NCBI RefSeq assembly: GCF_002934625.1
Contig: NZ_PTJD01000002.1
Coordinates: 310,001 to 374,000 of the forward strand
Source of the DNA: Kineococcus xinjiangensis
GTDB taxonomy: Bacteria > Actinomycetota > Actinomycetes > Actinomycetales > Kineococcaceae
Reading direction: 5' to 3'
Length of the DNA: 64,000 bases
Position 1 is the stretch's first letter, and each line of letters opens with the position of its first letter. Position numbers and translations under genes: made by a program. Shown one piece after another: positions 1-8,651 of this stretch. Under the pieces are notes generated by a model. It ran no database searches. It was given only the letters and a program-made list of their open reading frames with translations, and was not told the DNA's origin.

Positions 1-44
1 CGCAACCCGGCGTTGATCGCCTTGGCGAGCGGCAGGTTCGGCAT
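1..44 (-). CDS. pdhB: Alpha-ketoacid dehydrogenase E1 beta subunit (N-terminal fragment)
   Basis: Only the first 14 codons are inside the window. They read MPNLPLAKAINAGL, the usual opening of the transketolase-like E1 beta subunit of pyruvate or branched-chain 2-oxoacid dehydrogenases. The ATG shares its A with the TGA of the upstream E1 alpha gene (TGATG), so the two subunits of the thiamine-diphosphate heterotetramer are translationally coupled. The assignment rests on this short peptide plus the neighbour; the rest of the gene lies to the left of position 1. Confidence 0.75.
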   Translation of the reverse strand, partial: MPNLPLAKAINAGL

Positions 45-1237
45 CAGCGGGTCCTCCCGGCGACGGTGGCGGGCTGCTGGTGCGGGTCCCCGCCGGACGG
101 GGCCGCGTCGAACGAGGCGAGGTAGGCGGCGAACTCCTCCCGCTCCTCCTCGACCTGCTCGTGGGGCTCGGCGTAGGCGTGGTCGAACATCGCCAGCGGC
201 GCCGGCTCGGGCAGTTCCCGCACGCCCGCGCGCAGGTGCTCCGCGAGCTGCTCGGCCTCGGCCTCCAGCGCGGTGGTGAAGTCCTCGTCGAGCAGGCCCT
301 CGGACTCCAGGTACCGGCGGAACCGGTCGATCGGGTCCTTGGCCCGCCACACGTCGACCTCCGCCGCCGAGCGGTAGCGCGTCGGGTCGTCGGAGGTCGT
401 GTGCGCACCCATCCGGTAGGTGTACGCCTCGACGAAGGTGGGTCCCCCGCCGGAGCGGGCGCGGTCCAGGGCGGCGCGGGTGACGGCCAGGCAGGCCAGG
501 ACGTCGTTGCCGTCGACGAGCACGCCCGGCACCCCCACCCCGTCCGCGCGCCGGTGCAGGGGGACGCGCGCCTGCACGGAGACCGGCTCGGAGATCGCCC
601 ACTGGTTGTTCTGGCAGAAGATCACGACGGGGGCGTTGAAGACGGCGGCCCACTGCAGGGCCTCGCTGGCCTCCCCCTGCGAGGTCGCGCCGTCGCCGAG
701 GTAGCCGATGACGGCCGTGTCCCGGCCGGGGTCGCCGGTGCCGACCGCACCGTCGCGCTGCACGCCCATCGCGCAGCCGACCGCGGGCAGCAGCTGCGCG
801 GCGATCACGAGGGTGTACGGGTGCAGGCGGTGGGCGACGGGGTCCCAGCCGCCGTGGCTCGTCCCGCGGAAGATCTCCAGGATGCCGAGGGGGTCCACCC
901 CGCGGCACCAGGCGACGCCGTGCTCGCGGTAGGTGGGGAAGGCGTGGTCCTGGGGGCGCAGCGCGCGGCCGGAGCCGACCTGCGCGGCCTCCTGCCCGAG
1001 CAGGCCCGCCCACAGGCCCAGCTCACCCTGCCGCTGGAGGGCGTTGGCCTCGGTGTCGACGCGGCGGACCAGCACGAGGTCGCGGTAGAGGCCGAGCAGC
1101 TCCTCCGGTTCCAGCGCCACGTCGTAGTCGGGGTGCTCGACGCGCTCACCGGCGGGGGTGAGGAGCTGGACCATCCCCTCGGGGTCGCCACCGGGCACGG
1201 GGCCCCCTCGGGGCGGTGCGGTCGGGCTGTCGCTCAC
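44..1237 (-). CDS. pdhA: Pyruvate/branched-chain 2-oxoacid dehydrogenase E1 alpha subunit
   Basis: This 397-residue protein decarboxylates a 2-oxoacid and passes the acyl group to the lipoyl E2. The thiamine-diphosphate motif is clear: GDGATSQGE at residues 181-189 and the paired Asn at 210-211. A heterotetrameric E1 alpha is usually 360-410 residues, so length fits. I chose the GTG at 1237 because GGAGG (1244-1248) lies six bases upstream; a GTG at 1258 would swallow that site. The gene overlaps the beta subunit by one base. A perfect dyad at 1280-1320 sits in its promoter region. Sequence alone does not separate pyruvate from branched-chain substrate preference. Confidence 0.9.
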   Translation of the reverse strand: MSDSPTAPPRGGPVPGGDPEGMVQLLTPAGERVEHPDYDVALEPEELLGLYRDLVLVRRVDTEANALQRQGELGLWAGLLGQEAAQVGSGRALRPQDHAFPTYREHGVAWCRGVDPLGILEIFRGTSHGGWDPVAHRLHPYTLVIAAQLLPAVGCAMGVQRDGAVGTGDPGRDTAVIGYLGDGATSQGEASEALQWAAVFNAPVVIFCQNNQWAISEPVSVQARVPLHRRADGVGVPGVLVDGNDVLACLAVTRAALDRARSGGGPTFVEAYTYRMGAHTTSDDPTRYRSAAEVDVWRAKDPIDRFRRYLESEGLLDEDFTTALEAEAEQLAEHLRAGVRELPEPAPLAMFDHAYAEPHEQVEEEREEFAAYLASFDAAPSGGDPHQQPATVAGRTR

Positions 1238-1279
1238 CAGGTTCCTCCACTGCGCCACGGCACCGCCATGTCGGGTGCG

Positions 1280-1320
1280 CCGGACCTACGGTTGCGTACC
1301 TTACGCAACCGTAGGTCCGG
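1280..1320. promoter_or_regulatory. Perfect 19-bp-arm dyad, probable operator/promoter of the E1 genes
   Basis: The arms 1280-1298 (CCGGACCTACGGTTGCGTA) and 1302-1320 are exact reverse complements around a three-base centre. Read on the minus strand the centre contains TAAGGT (1298-1303), a good -10 hexamer for a transcript entering pdhA about 55 bases later. The TACGGTTGCGTA core resembles TetR-family operators. An intrinsic terminator for the upstream aminotransferase gene is the alternative, but there is no T tract and the -10 at the centre favours an operator. Confidence 0.6.
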
Positions 1321-1371
1321 TCGGCACCGCCCGCCACCGCGTGTCCGGCGCGCCGCGCCGGGCGCGCGGCC

Positions 1372-2559
1372 TCAGGCCGACCCGGCGCGCAGCTCCCCCG
1401 CGACCTCCAGCAGCCGGTCGTTCGCCTCCGGCTCGGCCACCGTCACCCGCACGCCGTCGTCGCCGTAGGGGCGCACCACGAGGCCGCGCTCGCCGAGGCG
1501 CGCCGCCACCCGCGACGAGTCCGCCCCCGCCGGCAGCCACACGAAGTTGCCGTCCGCGTCCGGCACCGCCCAGCCCTGCGCCCGCAGCCCCGCGAGCACC
1601 CGCGCCCGCTCGGCGACCAGCGCCTCCACCCGCTCGTCCAGCTCCCGCGCCGCCTCCGGCTGCAGGGAGGACACCACCGCGGCCTGCGCCACCCCCGAGA
1701 CCCCGAACGGCGTGGCGGCCTTGCGCAGGGCCGCGGCCACCTGCGGGTGCGCCACCGCGTAGCCGACGCGCAGGCCAGCGAGCCCGTACGCCTTGGAGAA
1801 CGTGCGCAGCACCACCACGTTGGCCCGGCCCTCGCGCACGGCGAGGCCGTCGGGGACCTCCGGATCGCGCACGAACTCCCGGTACGCCTCGTCGAGGACG
1901 ACGAGCACGTCGCGCGGCACCTCGTCGAGGAAGCGCTCCAGCTCCTCCCGGCGCAGCGCGGGCCCGGTGGGGTTGTTCGGGGAGCACAGCATCACCAGGC
2001 GCGTGCGGTCCGTGATCGCCGCCGCCATCGCGGGCAGGTCGTGGCGGGCCTCGGCGGTCAGCGGCACCGGCACGGCGCGGGCACCGGCGAGGCCCACGGT
2101 GATCGGGTACGCCTCGAAGGAGCGCCAGGGCAGCACCACCTCGTCGCCGGGGTCGCAGGTGATCTGCACGAGCTGGGCGAGCAGACCCACGCTGCCGGTG
2201 CCGGTGGCCAGGCACTCCCGCGGCACCCCGAAGCGCTCCGCGATGGCCGTGGTCATCGCGGTGGCGGCGAAGTCGGGGTAGCGGTTGAGGTCCGCGGCGG
2301 CCCGGGCGACGGCCTCCAGCACGCTCGGCAGGGGCGGGTACGGGTTCTCGTTGGAGGACGCCTTGTAGGGGGTGAGACCGGGCGCGGGCGCGGCCGGCTT
2401 GCCCGCCACGTACGCCGGGACGCCCTCCAGCGTCGAGCGCAGCCGGGGCAGGACCCCCGGGGTCGACGCAGCGGTGGACGCCGAGTCCGACGCGGAGCCG
2501 GACACGGGGTCGGACACGGGGTCGGACACGGGGGCACCGGGAGGGGTCGCAGCACTCAT
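1372..2559 (-). CDS. HisC/Pat-type aminotransferase (histidinol-phosphate or aromatic)
   Basis: A fold-type I PLP aminotransferase of 395 residues. The lysine forming the PLP Schiff base is K256 in [15 protein letters not shown], and CSPNNPTGP (192-200) binds the cofactor phosphate face. The segment [16 protein letters not shown] (65-80) is typical of the Pat branch, which transaminates phenylpyruvate or similar, rather than the biosynthetic HisC of his operons. No other his gene is nearby, which agrees. The first 33 residues are a Ser/Asp/Ala-rich tail partly built by a 12-bp tandem repeat, and may be dispensable. The ATG at 2559 has only a weak ribosome binding site. Confidence 0.85.
   Translation of the reverse strand: MSAATPPGAPVSDPVSDPVSGSASDSASTAASTPGVLPRLRSTLEGVPAYVAGKPAAPAPGLTPYKASSNENPYPPLPSVLEAVARAAADLNRYPDFAATAMTTAIAERFGVPRECLATGTGSVGLLAQLVQITCDPGDEVVLPWRSFEAYPITVGLAGARAVPVPLTAEARHDLPAMAAAITDRTRLVMLCSPNNPTGPALRREELERFLDEVPRDVLVVLDEAYREFVRDPEVPDGLAVREGRANVVVLRTFSKAYGLAGLRVGYAVAHPQVAAALRKAATPFGVSGVAQAAVVSSLQPEAARELDERVEALVAERARVLAGLRAQGWAVPDADGNFVWLPAGADSSRVAARLGERGLVVRPYGDDGVRVTVAEPEANDRLLEVAGELRAGSA
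2499..2534. repeat. 12-bp in-frame tandem repeat (3 copies)
   Basis: The unit CGGACACGGGGT is present three times head to tail, the last copy with one change at its end. It encodes the SDPV-type repeats at the N-terminus of the aminotransferase, so copy-number change would alter the tail by four residues per unit without breaking the frame. Confidence 0.75.
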
Positions 2560-2579
2560 GCCCGCACCCTAGGGGCCCT

Positions 2580-2597
2580 CCCGACCGAGCGGTCGGG
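2580..2597. terminator. Short GC hairpin between the ferritin-like gene and the aminotransferase
   Basis: CCCGACCG and CGGTCGGG form an 8-bp stem with a two-base loop, 53 bases past the stop of the upstream minus-strand gene and 21 bases before the aminotransferase start. It can act as a terminator, but the GACCG/CGGTC form is also a common TetR-type half-site arrangement, so an operator is possible. Confidence 0.4.
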
Positions 2598-2649
2598 TCC
2601 GGTGGCCCGCAGTGGATCCGCGCCGCCGGGGCTCAACGCCCCCGGTGGC

Positions 2650-3441
2650 TCACTGCACGCCGTAGCGGCGCAGCTCCCGCTCCACGAGGTGCGTGTCCTC
2701 CAGGCCCGGCAGGCCGTGCACCTTCGCGTCGATCTTCCGGGCAGCCGCCAGACCCTCCTCACCGCTGAACAGGTACGTCAGCAGGTGCACGACCTCCTCT
2801 CGCGGCATGACGCTCGAACCCACCAGCCCCCAGGAGGTCTTCACCGCCAGGCGGGTGAGCACCCGCGCCTTGCGGCTGGCCGCCAGCCGCTCGCGGGCCT
2901 GGGAGTTGTAGAAGGCGATGTGGCGGGTCTCCTGCTTCGCGATCCGCTTGAGGATCGTGTCCAGCACCGGGTGCTGCTCGCGCTGCGAGAACCGCGCGTA
3001 CGCCGCGTGCGTGCACCACTCGTTGATCGCCCCCCACGTCATGTGGGTCGCGATGAAGTCCGCCCCCAGCATGTTCGCCAGCAGCGCCTGCTGGGTCGGG
3101 GCCAGCCGGTCCTTCCAGCCGAGCCGCTTGCGCATCGCCGAGGTGCGCTCCGCGCTCGTGTCCAGCCCGTGGGCGTCCAGGACGTCGTCGAGGACCTCCC
3201 CGTGCCAGTACTCCTCGTAGTTCCAGTTGGTGAGGAAGGTCGTGATCTCCGGGTCCTCGTGCGAGGGCGTCACCAGGAGGTCGCGGAGGTAGCACACGGT
3301 GTGCGTCTCGACGTCGCTCATGTAGCGCAGGCAGCGCAGGGCACCCTCCGACAGGGGCGAGGACCGGAACGTGTCGAAGTCCAGGTCGTCCCACCGCACC
3401 GGCTCGACGGTGCGCGCGTACTGCTCGATCGCGAAGGCCAT
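2650..3441 (-). CDS. Ferritin-like di-iron four-helix protein
   Basis: A 263-residue helical protein with the ligand pattern of the di-iron carboxylate superfamily: E45, E77-x-x-H80, E141 and E171-x-x-H174. This is the arrangement of acyl-ACP desaturases, rubrerythrins and related oxidases. There is no signal peptide or membrane helix, so it is probably cytosolic. The ATG at 3441 starts the conserved part; the frame stays open upstream without a better start, and the ribosome binding site is weak (GGGA). It stands alone and is divergent from a PAS-phosphatase gene. The substrate cannot be named; an unassigned desaturase-like oxidase is the best description. Confidence 0.6.
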   Translation of the reverse strand: MAFAIEQYARTVEPVRWDDLDFDTFRSSPLSEGALRCLRYMSDVETHTVCYLRDLLVTPSHEDPEITTFLTNWNYEEYWHGEVLDDVLDAHGLDTSAERTSAMRKRLGWKDRLAPTQQALLANMLGADFIATHMTWGAINEWCTHAAYARFSQREQHPVLDTILKRIAKQETRHIAFYNSQARERLAASRKARVLTRLAVKTSWGLVGSSVMPREEVVHLLTYLFSGEEGLAAARKIDAKVHGLPGLEDTHLVERELRRYGVQ

Positions 3442-3631
3442 GTCCCGTCTTCGTCGCGGGGCGGCCCGCGGATGCCCGGGCGCCGGCGGCTCACCCGGTC
3501 GGAGCATGGCGCTGCCGCACCCCGGAGCGCCTCGGTAGAGTCGCTGCAGGGCCGTGCTGGTGCACCGCCTCGCGGACGCCGGCCCCCGGGACGCCGATCC
3601 GGAGGACCGCACCGGAGGGAGCGCAGCGGCG

Positions 3632-4837
3632 GTGAGCACCCCAGAGCCCTCCCACGGCCTGTCCACGGCGGCGGAGGCGAGGCTGCTGCGGGCGGCGGTG
3701 GAGTCCGGCCTGGAGGCGATGGTCGTCGTCTCCCCCGACGGGCGGATGGTCTCCTTCAACCACCAGTTCGTGCTGCTGTGGCCGATCCCCTCCGACGTGG
3801 TGGCCTCCGGCTCCGACGACGCCGCGCTGCGGTCCGTCCTCGACAAGGTCGTCGACCCCGACGGCTTCCTGGAGCGGGTGCGCGCCTGCTACGCCGACCC
3901 CACCCACCCCGCCCGCGACGAGCTGCTGCTGCGCGACGGGCGCGTCTTCGACCGCTACGGCACCCCCCTGCGCGACCCGGGCGGGGAGTACCTCGGCTGG
4001 GCCTGGTACTTCCGCGACGTCACCGCCGAGCGCCGCGCCGCCCAGGAGGCGCTGGAGGCCGGGGAGCGCTTCGCCGCACTCGCCCGCACCCTGCAGGAGA
4101 GCCTGCTCCCGCCGCACCTGCCCGACGTGCCGGGCCTGGAGGTGGCCGCCCGCTACCTGCCTGCGGGGCAGGGCGTCGACGTCGTGGGCGACTTCTACGA
4201 CGTCTTCCAGACCGGCGAGTCCACCTGGGCCGTCGTCATCGGCGACGTGTGCGGCAAGGGCGTCGAGGCCGCGAAGGTCACCGCGCTGGCCCGCTACACG
4301 ATCCGCGCGGCGGCCATCGGCGACCAGGCCCCCACCCGGGTGCTCCAGCTCCTCAACGACGCGATGCTGCGCCAGCACCCCGACTCGGAGCGCTTCGTCA
4401 CCGTGACCTTCCTGTCCCTGGCCCAGCGCCAGGGCGTGGTCCGCGGGGTCCTCTGCGCGGCCGGGCACCCGCCGGCCCTGCTGCGCCGCGCCGACGGCCG
4501 CATCGAGAGGGTCGGGACGAACGGGATGATCCTCGGCAGCTTCGAGGACCCCACCCTCGACGACACCCCCTTCGACCTGCTGCCCGGCGACACGCTCGTC
4601 CTCTACACCGACGGGGTGCTGGAGGCACGCGCCGCCGACAACCCCGAGCTGTACGGGGAGGAGCGCCTCACCGCCCTCGTCGCCGGCCTCGGCGGGCGCA
4701 GCGCGGCGGCCGTCGCCCAGGCCGTGGAGGGCGACGTCGTGGCCTTCAGCGGCGCCTGCGCCAGCGACGACACCGCCGTGCTCGTGGTGCGGGTCCCCGA
4801 GGACGTCCACGCGGCCGCGACCTGGCCCCGCGGCTGA
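3632..4837 (+). CDS. PAS domain-SpoIIE/PP2C-type phosphatase (RsbU-like)
   Basis: The protein (about 401 residues) has a PAS domain at roughly residues 20-130 followed by a PPM/SpoIIE serine phosphatase domain. Metal-binding aspartates appear in VVGDFYDVF and GDVCGKG, and YTDGVLEA and SDDTAVLVV mark the C-terminal half. Such proteins dephosphorylate anti-anti-sigma factors in partner-switching stress responses. The GTG at 3632 follows GGAGGG with a spacer of about 12 bases; a GTG at 3554 is possible. A -10-like TAGAGT lies at 3536-3541. The convergent neighbour is an anti-sigma-type ATPase, which fits a joint role. Confidence 0.85.
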   Translation: MSTPEPSHGLSTAAEARLLRAAVESGLEAMVVVSPDGRMVSFNHQFVLLWPIPSDVVASGSDDAALRSVLDKVVDPDGFLERVRACYADPTHPARDELLLRDGRVFDRYGTPLRDPGGEYLGWAWYFRDVTAERRAAQEALEAGERFAALARTLQESLLPPHLPDVPGLEVAARYLPAGQGVDVVGDFYDVFQTGESTWAVVIGDVCGKGVEAAKVTALARYTIRAAAIGDQAPTRVLQLLNDAMLRQHPDSERFVTVTFLSLAQRQGVVRGVLCAAGHPPALLRRADGRIERVGTNGMILGSFEDPTLDDTPFDLLPGDTLVLYTDGVLEARAADNPELYGEERLTALVAGLGGRSAAAVAQAVEGDVVAFSGACASDDTAVLVVRVPEDVHAAATWPRG

Positions 4838-4843
4838 GGCGAG

Positions 4844-5857
4844 CTACGCCAGCCCCTCGATCTCCGCTGCCCAGTCCTCGGCGGCGAAGGCGTCCCCGGC
4901 CATCGTCTCCTGCGGCTCGAACCACACGACCTTGCCCGGCGTCCCGTCCGGCAGCGGCGTGATGCCCCAGGCGGCGGACACCGATTCCAGCAGCCGCAGG
5001 CCCCGGCCCGTGGTTGCGGAGACGCCGAAGTGGCGCGGCTGCACGGGGGCGGGCGAGGAGTCGCGGACCTCGATGCGCACCGTGCCCGTGGGCATCCTGC
5101 GCACCGTGACGGCGAACGCCGTGCGGGCGTGCAGCATCGCGTTCGTCACCAGCTCCGAGACGCCGAGCTCGGCGGACTCCTCCAGCGGTGCGGCGTCGAG
5201 CTCGTGCAGGACCCGGCGCACGTAGCGGCGGGCGGCGGCGACCGTGTTGGCCATCGGGTCCAGCACCAGCGGGCTGGCCACCACGTCACCCACCGGCTGG
5301 GCCCCGCCGACGGCCGGAGCCGGCTCCACGGCGCTCCCCGCGTCCTCCGGCCCGGCGTCCCCGTCGGAGTCCTCGTCGGCGTCCGCGCGCAGGACGGGGC
5401 CGTGCCAGGGACGGGGTTCACCGCCGGCGAGCTGGCGCAGGAACTCCCCGAAGAACCAGCGGCGGTAGGCCACCACCTCCTCCGGGGCCGGGAGGGTGAG
5501 CAGGTGCCGCTCCGAGCGGCAGAAGTCGTCCGCCTCCTCCAGCACGTCCAGCAGCCGGCGCACGTAGCCGCCGGCGCGGGCGGGCACCGTGTAGGTGACG
5601 TCGCAGAAGTCGTCCCCGGCGGCGTGGGCGGCGTCGAGCAGGGCGGCGGGGCCGGCGCTGAAGCGGGCGTAGGTGGTGTCCAGCTCCTCGGCCACCATCA
5701 GCAGCCGCCGCGGCAGGGACGTCGGCCCCTGCTCCGCGCCGATCTGGACGAGCGCCAGCTCGCGCAGCAGCCCCTCGAGGTGGCGCAGGAAGAGCGCCCG
5801 ACCCTGCAGGGGCAGCCCCAGGAGGCGCACCTGCTCGAGAGGGACGTCGTCGCTCAC
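4844..5857 (-). CDS. HATPase_c_2 anti-sigma-type ATP-binding protein with extra N-terminal domain
   Basis: The C-terminal third (about residues 205-325) is a GHKL ATPase of the RsbW/SpoIIAB kind. It has the N-box E-L-V-T-N-A-M-L-H and the G-box TTGRGLRLLESVSAAWG. The first 160 residues form a separate alpha-helical domain seen in some actinobacterial regulators, joined by an acidic linker around residues 170-200. Proteins of this class bind sigma factors or phosphorylate anti-anti-sigma factors. The start is uncertain: GGAGG lies directly against the GTG at 5857, and a TTG at 5875 is an alternative. The gene ends six bases from the SpoIIE-phosphatase gene it faces. Confidence 0.8.
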   Translation of the reverse strand: MSDDVPLEQVRLLGLPLQGRALFLRHLEGLLRELALVQIGAEQGPTSLPRRLLMVAEELDTTYARFSAGPAALLDAAHAAGDDFCDVTYTVPARAGGYVRRLLDVLEEADDFCRSERHLLTLPAPEEVVAYRRWFFGEFLRQLAGGEPRPWHGPVLRADADEDSDGDAGPEDAGSAVEPAPAVGGAQPVGDVVASPLVLDPMANTVAAARRYVRRVLHELDAAPLEESAELGVSELVTNAMLHARTAFAVTVRRMPTGTVRIEVRDSSPAPVQPRHFGVSATTGRGLRLLESVSAAWGITPLPDGTPGKVVWFEPQETMAGDAFAAEDWAAEIEGLA

Positions 5858-5944
5858 CCTCCGAGCTTCGCACAACCTCCCGCAGCGTCAGGGACGGGGG
5901 CTGCCCCCGGGTCGCCCGGGAACGCGTCAGCCCGTGCTCCCCGC

Positions 5945-7576
5945 TCACCGCCGCACCCCCCGGAAGTCGTGCACCTCTACCTGCGCGCCGGGGCGGTCCC
6001 AGAAGGCGGCGGCCGACTCGTGCCAGCGCCGCAGGGCGGGGTCGTCGGCGGCGTCGACGACCTCGGCGGTGTCCACGTAGGCCAGCGACTCGTGGGAGGC
6101 CAGGCCGTCGCGCGCCACCCGCTCCGACCAGCGCGGGTCCTCGGCGAGGTCGCGGCGGACGGTCGTCCACGAGGCGGTGTCCGGGTTGGGCGCGCCGTCC
6201 AGCACGGTCACCAGGTCCTCGGTGTGCTCCAGCGACAGCACCCGCACACCGGCCGGCACCTCGGCGAGCGCCACCGGCGACCCGGCCGTCACCACGTGGG
6301 TGATCGCGAACTCCGCCCGCACCTTCGGGTCGGCGGCCAGCTCGACGGCGGTCAGCCCGCCCTGGCTGTGCCCGGCGAGCAGGACCGGCTCCCCGGGGCG
6401 GGCCCCCGCCGTGCGCAGCGCCTCCACCACGATCCGCATCGGGGCCGTGCGGTGCCCCGCGACCGACTGCACGTTCGCCGTCAGGTCCATGGCGGGGCGC
6501 CCGCTGCCCGTGACGGGGCTCCACTCCTGCGTCCCGGGCACCAGCACCACCCAGGACGTGCGGCCGGCGGCGGTGATGCGCTCGACCCGCACCTGGCCCT
6601 GCTCCGGGGGCGTCCCGCCCGAGGGCGAGCGCCCGGGGTAGCCGCGGGAGGCGGAGGTCGGGGTGCGGCCGGCGGCCTGCCGCACCACGCCGTCCACCAG
6701 CTCCGCCACCCCGCGCGGGGGCCGCTGCGGGGCGCTGGGGCCGCTCGTGGCGCGCTCCACCCGGACGGGGGTCTCGCGGAGCAGGGGGATCAGCGCCCCC
6801 GCCCCGGCGAGCACGCGGGCGGCGTCCCGGGCGTCGACGAGGGACGGGCGGGCACCGGTGGCGGCCGCGACGGCCGGGGCGAGGCCGGGCACCGCGGAGA
6901 GGAGCCCCTCCAGTGCCGCCGGCAGGAGCAGCACCGCCGCGTCGACCGCTCCGGGGTGCGCGGCCAGCCAGTCCCCGACCGGGTCGGCGGCGGCCCGCAC
7001 GTCGTCGCCGACCCGCCGGGCCACCTCGTCGGGGAGCTCGAGGGTGGCGACGGCGATGCCGGCCGCCTCCTCCGCGGCCACGCTGCCGTCGCGGACGGCG
7101 GCGACGCCGAGGAGGAGCACCTCCCCCGCGGCCTCCCCCGCCCGCCACGCGGCGTCGGCGAGCAGGACGGCGGCGAGGGGGGCCAGGGCGGGCAGCAGCA
7201 GCCGGCCCGCCAGGTGCCCGGCGGCCCGCCGGCCCGCGAGCACCGCCAGCTCCACCGCCCGGTAGGCGGCCGCGCAGCCGTGCAGGGCGGCCGCCGTCGC
7301 CGTGAGCCGCGCCGCCGCGGCCGGGGCCCCCGACGGACCGGCCACGGCGAGCAGCGCCGCCTGCGCCCGGGCCCACGTCCCCGGGGACACCGCCGCCGAG
7401 GCCAGCAGCGCAGGGCTCGCGCCGCGGGCGGCCAGCTCCAGGCCGGCGCCCGCCAGCCGCTCCGCCGCCGCGGCGAGGACCGCGGCCGCTGCGGCCAGCG
7501 CGTCCGGGTCGACCGTCGTGGCGGGTGCGCCCCCGCCGCTGACGACGAGAGCACCGTTCCCCGACCCGCCGCTCAC
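5945..7576 (-). CDS. Ala-rich helical protein with C-terminal alpha/beta hydrolase domain
   Basis: This 543-residue protein begins with about 270 residues of Ala/Leu-rich helix, including a hydrophobic stretch near 125-160. It ends in a lipase-like alpha/beta hydrolase domain whose nucleophile elbow is GHSQGG (S404), preceded by VVLVPGT (344-349). The layout resembles type VII-secreted or PE/PPE-linked lipases, in which a helical secretion module precedes the enzyme. That comparison is by architecture only. The GTG start at 7576 overlaps the upstream stop by four bases (GTGA), making it the last gene of a coupled three-gene unit. No signal peptide is visible. Confidence 0.6.
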   Translation of the reverse strand: MSGGSGNGALVVSGGGAPATTVDPDALAAAAAVLAAAAERLAGAGLELAARGASPALLASAAVSPGTWARAQAALLAVAGPSGAPAAAARLTATAAALHGCAAAYRAVELAVLAGRRAAGHLAGRLLLPALAPLAAVLLADAAWRAGEAAGEVLLLGVAAVRDGSVAAEEAAGIAVATLELPDEVARRVGDDVRAAADPVGDWLAAHPGAVDAAVLLLPAALEGLLSAVPGLAPAVAAATGARPSLVDARDAARVLAGAGALIPLLRETPVRVERATSGPSAPQRPPRGVAELVDGVVRQAAGRTPTSASRGYPGRSPSGGTPPEQGQVRVERITAAGRTSWVVLVPGTQEWSPVTGSGRPAMDLTANVQSVAGHRTAPMRIVVEALRTAGARPGEPVLLAGHSQGGLTAVELAADPKVRAEFAITHVVTAGSPVALAEVPAGVRVLSLEHTEDLVTVLDGAPNPDTASWTTVRRDLAEDPRWSERVARDGLASHESLAYVDTAEVVDAADDPALRRWHESAAAFWDRPGAQVEVHDFRGVRR

Positions 7577-8277
7577 GGGGTTCCCGCCCCTGCGCCGGTC
7601 CCGTCCCGGTGCGCGCGCGGCGCGGCCAGCGCGCTCGCCAGCCAGCCCGCCCAGCCGCGTGCGAGCTCCCGTGCGGTGACGGCCCGCCACGAGGCGGCCC
7701 CACCGTCCGGGGCGGGGACGGCCCTGGCCCATCCGGCGCCGTCGCGGAGCAGGAGGTCGTGCACGGGCGCGACCCCGGCGGGGCCCCACCCGCGGACGTC
7801 CCACACGACGTCCCCGGCCTCCGCGCCGGCGGGGAGGTCCGCTGCGGCCAGGACGCGCAGCAGCTCGGGGAGGAGGGCGCCGGCGGTCGCGGCGGACAGC
7901 TCCACCCCCGGGCGCCCGGCCCCGCCCGGGCGGCGGCGCAGGACGGCGGCGCGCCCGGCGGCGACCGCGAGGAGCGCCGCCCCCGGACGGGCGACGGGTC
8001 CGGGCGCCGCCACGGCGGACGTGGCGAGGAGGAGCACCTCCGGGTCGAGGAGGACGGCGAGGGTGGTGGCGACGGCGGGGAGGAGCGGGGTGCCGCCGGA
8101 GGCGGGCTCGGCGAGCGGCACGTCCACGGCCTGCAGCAGGGGCCGGACGGCGGGTGCCGCGGCCGCCAGCGCGTCCACCTCCCCCGCGGTCAGGAGCAGG
8201 CGCCGGGCCCGGGCGTCGCGCAGCGCTGGACCGGGCTCGGAGGCGGGGCTCGGGCCCGAGCCGGAGGCGGGGCTCAC
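7573..8277 (-). CDS. Hypothetical Ala/Leu-rich protein (middle gene of hydrolase unit)
   Basis: A 234-residue protein that I cannot assign to a family. It is very rich in Ala, Leu and Val, with blocks such as LLPAVATTLAVLLDPEVLL that could be amphipathic or membrane-associating. The C-terminal third contains conserved-looking W and G positions (VVWDVRGWGPAGVAPVHD), reminiscent of small EspG-like or immunity-like folds, but this is a guess. Both ends overlap neighbours by four bases (GTGA), so it is almost certainly made with the WXG-like protein upstream and the hydrolase downstream. Confidence 0.5.
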   Translation of the reverse strand: MSPASGSGPSPASEPGPALRDARARRLLLTAGEVDALAAAAPAVRPLLQAVDVPLAEPASGGTPLLPAVATTLAVLLDPEVLLLATSAVAAPGPVARPGAALLAVAAGRAAVLRRRPGGAGRPGVELSAATAGALLPELLRVLAAADLPAGAEAGDVVWDVRGWGPAGVAPVHDLLLRDGAGWARAVPAPDGGAASWRAVTARELARGWAGWLASALAAPRAHRDGTGAGAGTP

Positions 8278-8651
8278 CGCAGCACCCGCAGCGCCGTCCC
8301 CGCAGCGCCAGCGGCCACGCCGGCGGCGGCTCCCTGCACGGCCGCCCCGGCGCCCGCGAGCGCGCCGTCGACGGCCACGGCGTGCGCGCGCACGAGCGCG
8401 GCCGCCGCGTCGCAGCGCACGGCCAGCGCAGCGGCCTCGCGGACGTGCTCGTCGAGCCGCTCCCGGAAGAGCAGGGCGGCCGTGGACCGCCACGGCACCT
8501 CACCGAGCGCCACCAGTCGCAGCCGGAGCTCGCGCAGCTCCCCCGCGCGGCGGTCCAGGGCCCCCGCCACGTCGCGGGCGGCCTCCCCGGTCGCCGTGCG
8601 GGCGGCCGCGGTGGCGGCGGCGACGGTCACGGCCGGGTTCCCGACGTCCAC
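8274..8651 (-). CDS. WXG100-like small helical protein
   Basis: A 125-residue, almost wholly alpha-helical protein. The central segment VPWRSTAALLFRERLDEHV resembles the W-x-(S/G)-x-A-A-x-x-F-R turn of actinobacterial ESX/WXG100-superfamily proteins. The flanking helices are Ala-rich without signal peptide or membrane segment, as in that family. It is the first gene of the unit: the GTG at 8651 follows GGAGG with good spacing, and the stop overlaps the next start. A role as a type VII secretion partner for the downstream hydrolase is inferred from position and architecture. Confidence 0.5.
   Translation of the reverse strand: MDVGNPAVTVAAATAAARTATGEAARDVAGALDRRAGELRELRLRLVALGEVPWRSTAALLFRERLDEHVREAAALAVRCDAAAALVRAHAVAVDGALAGAGAAVQGAAAGVAAGAAGTALRVLR

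Noticed and set aside
1158-2015. Plus-strand frame covering the pdhA/aminotransferase junction
   Set aside because: It is antisense to two well-supported genes and crosses the operator dyad; its product is Arg/Pro-rich without a domain.
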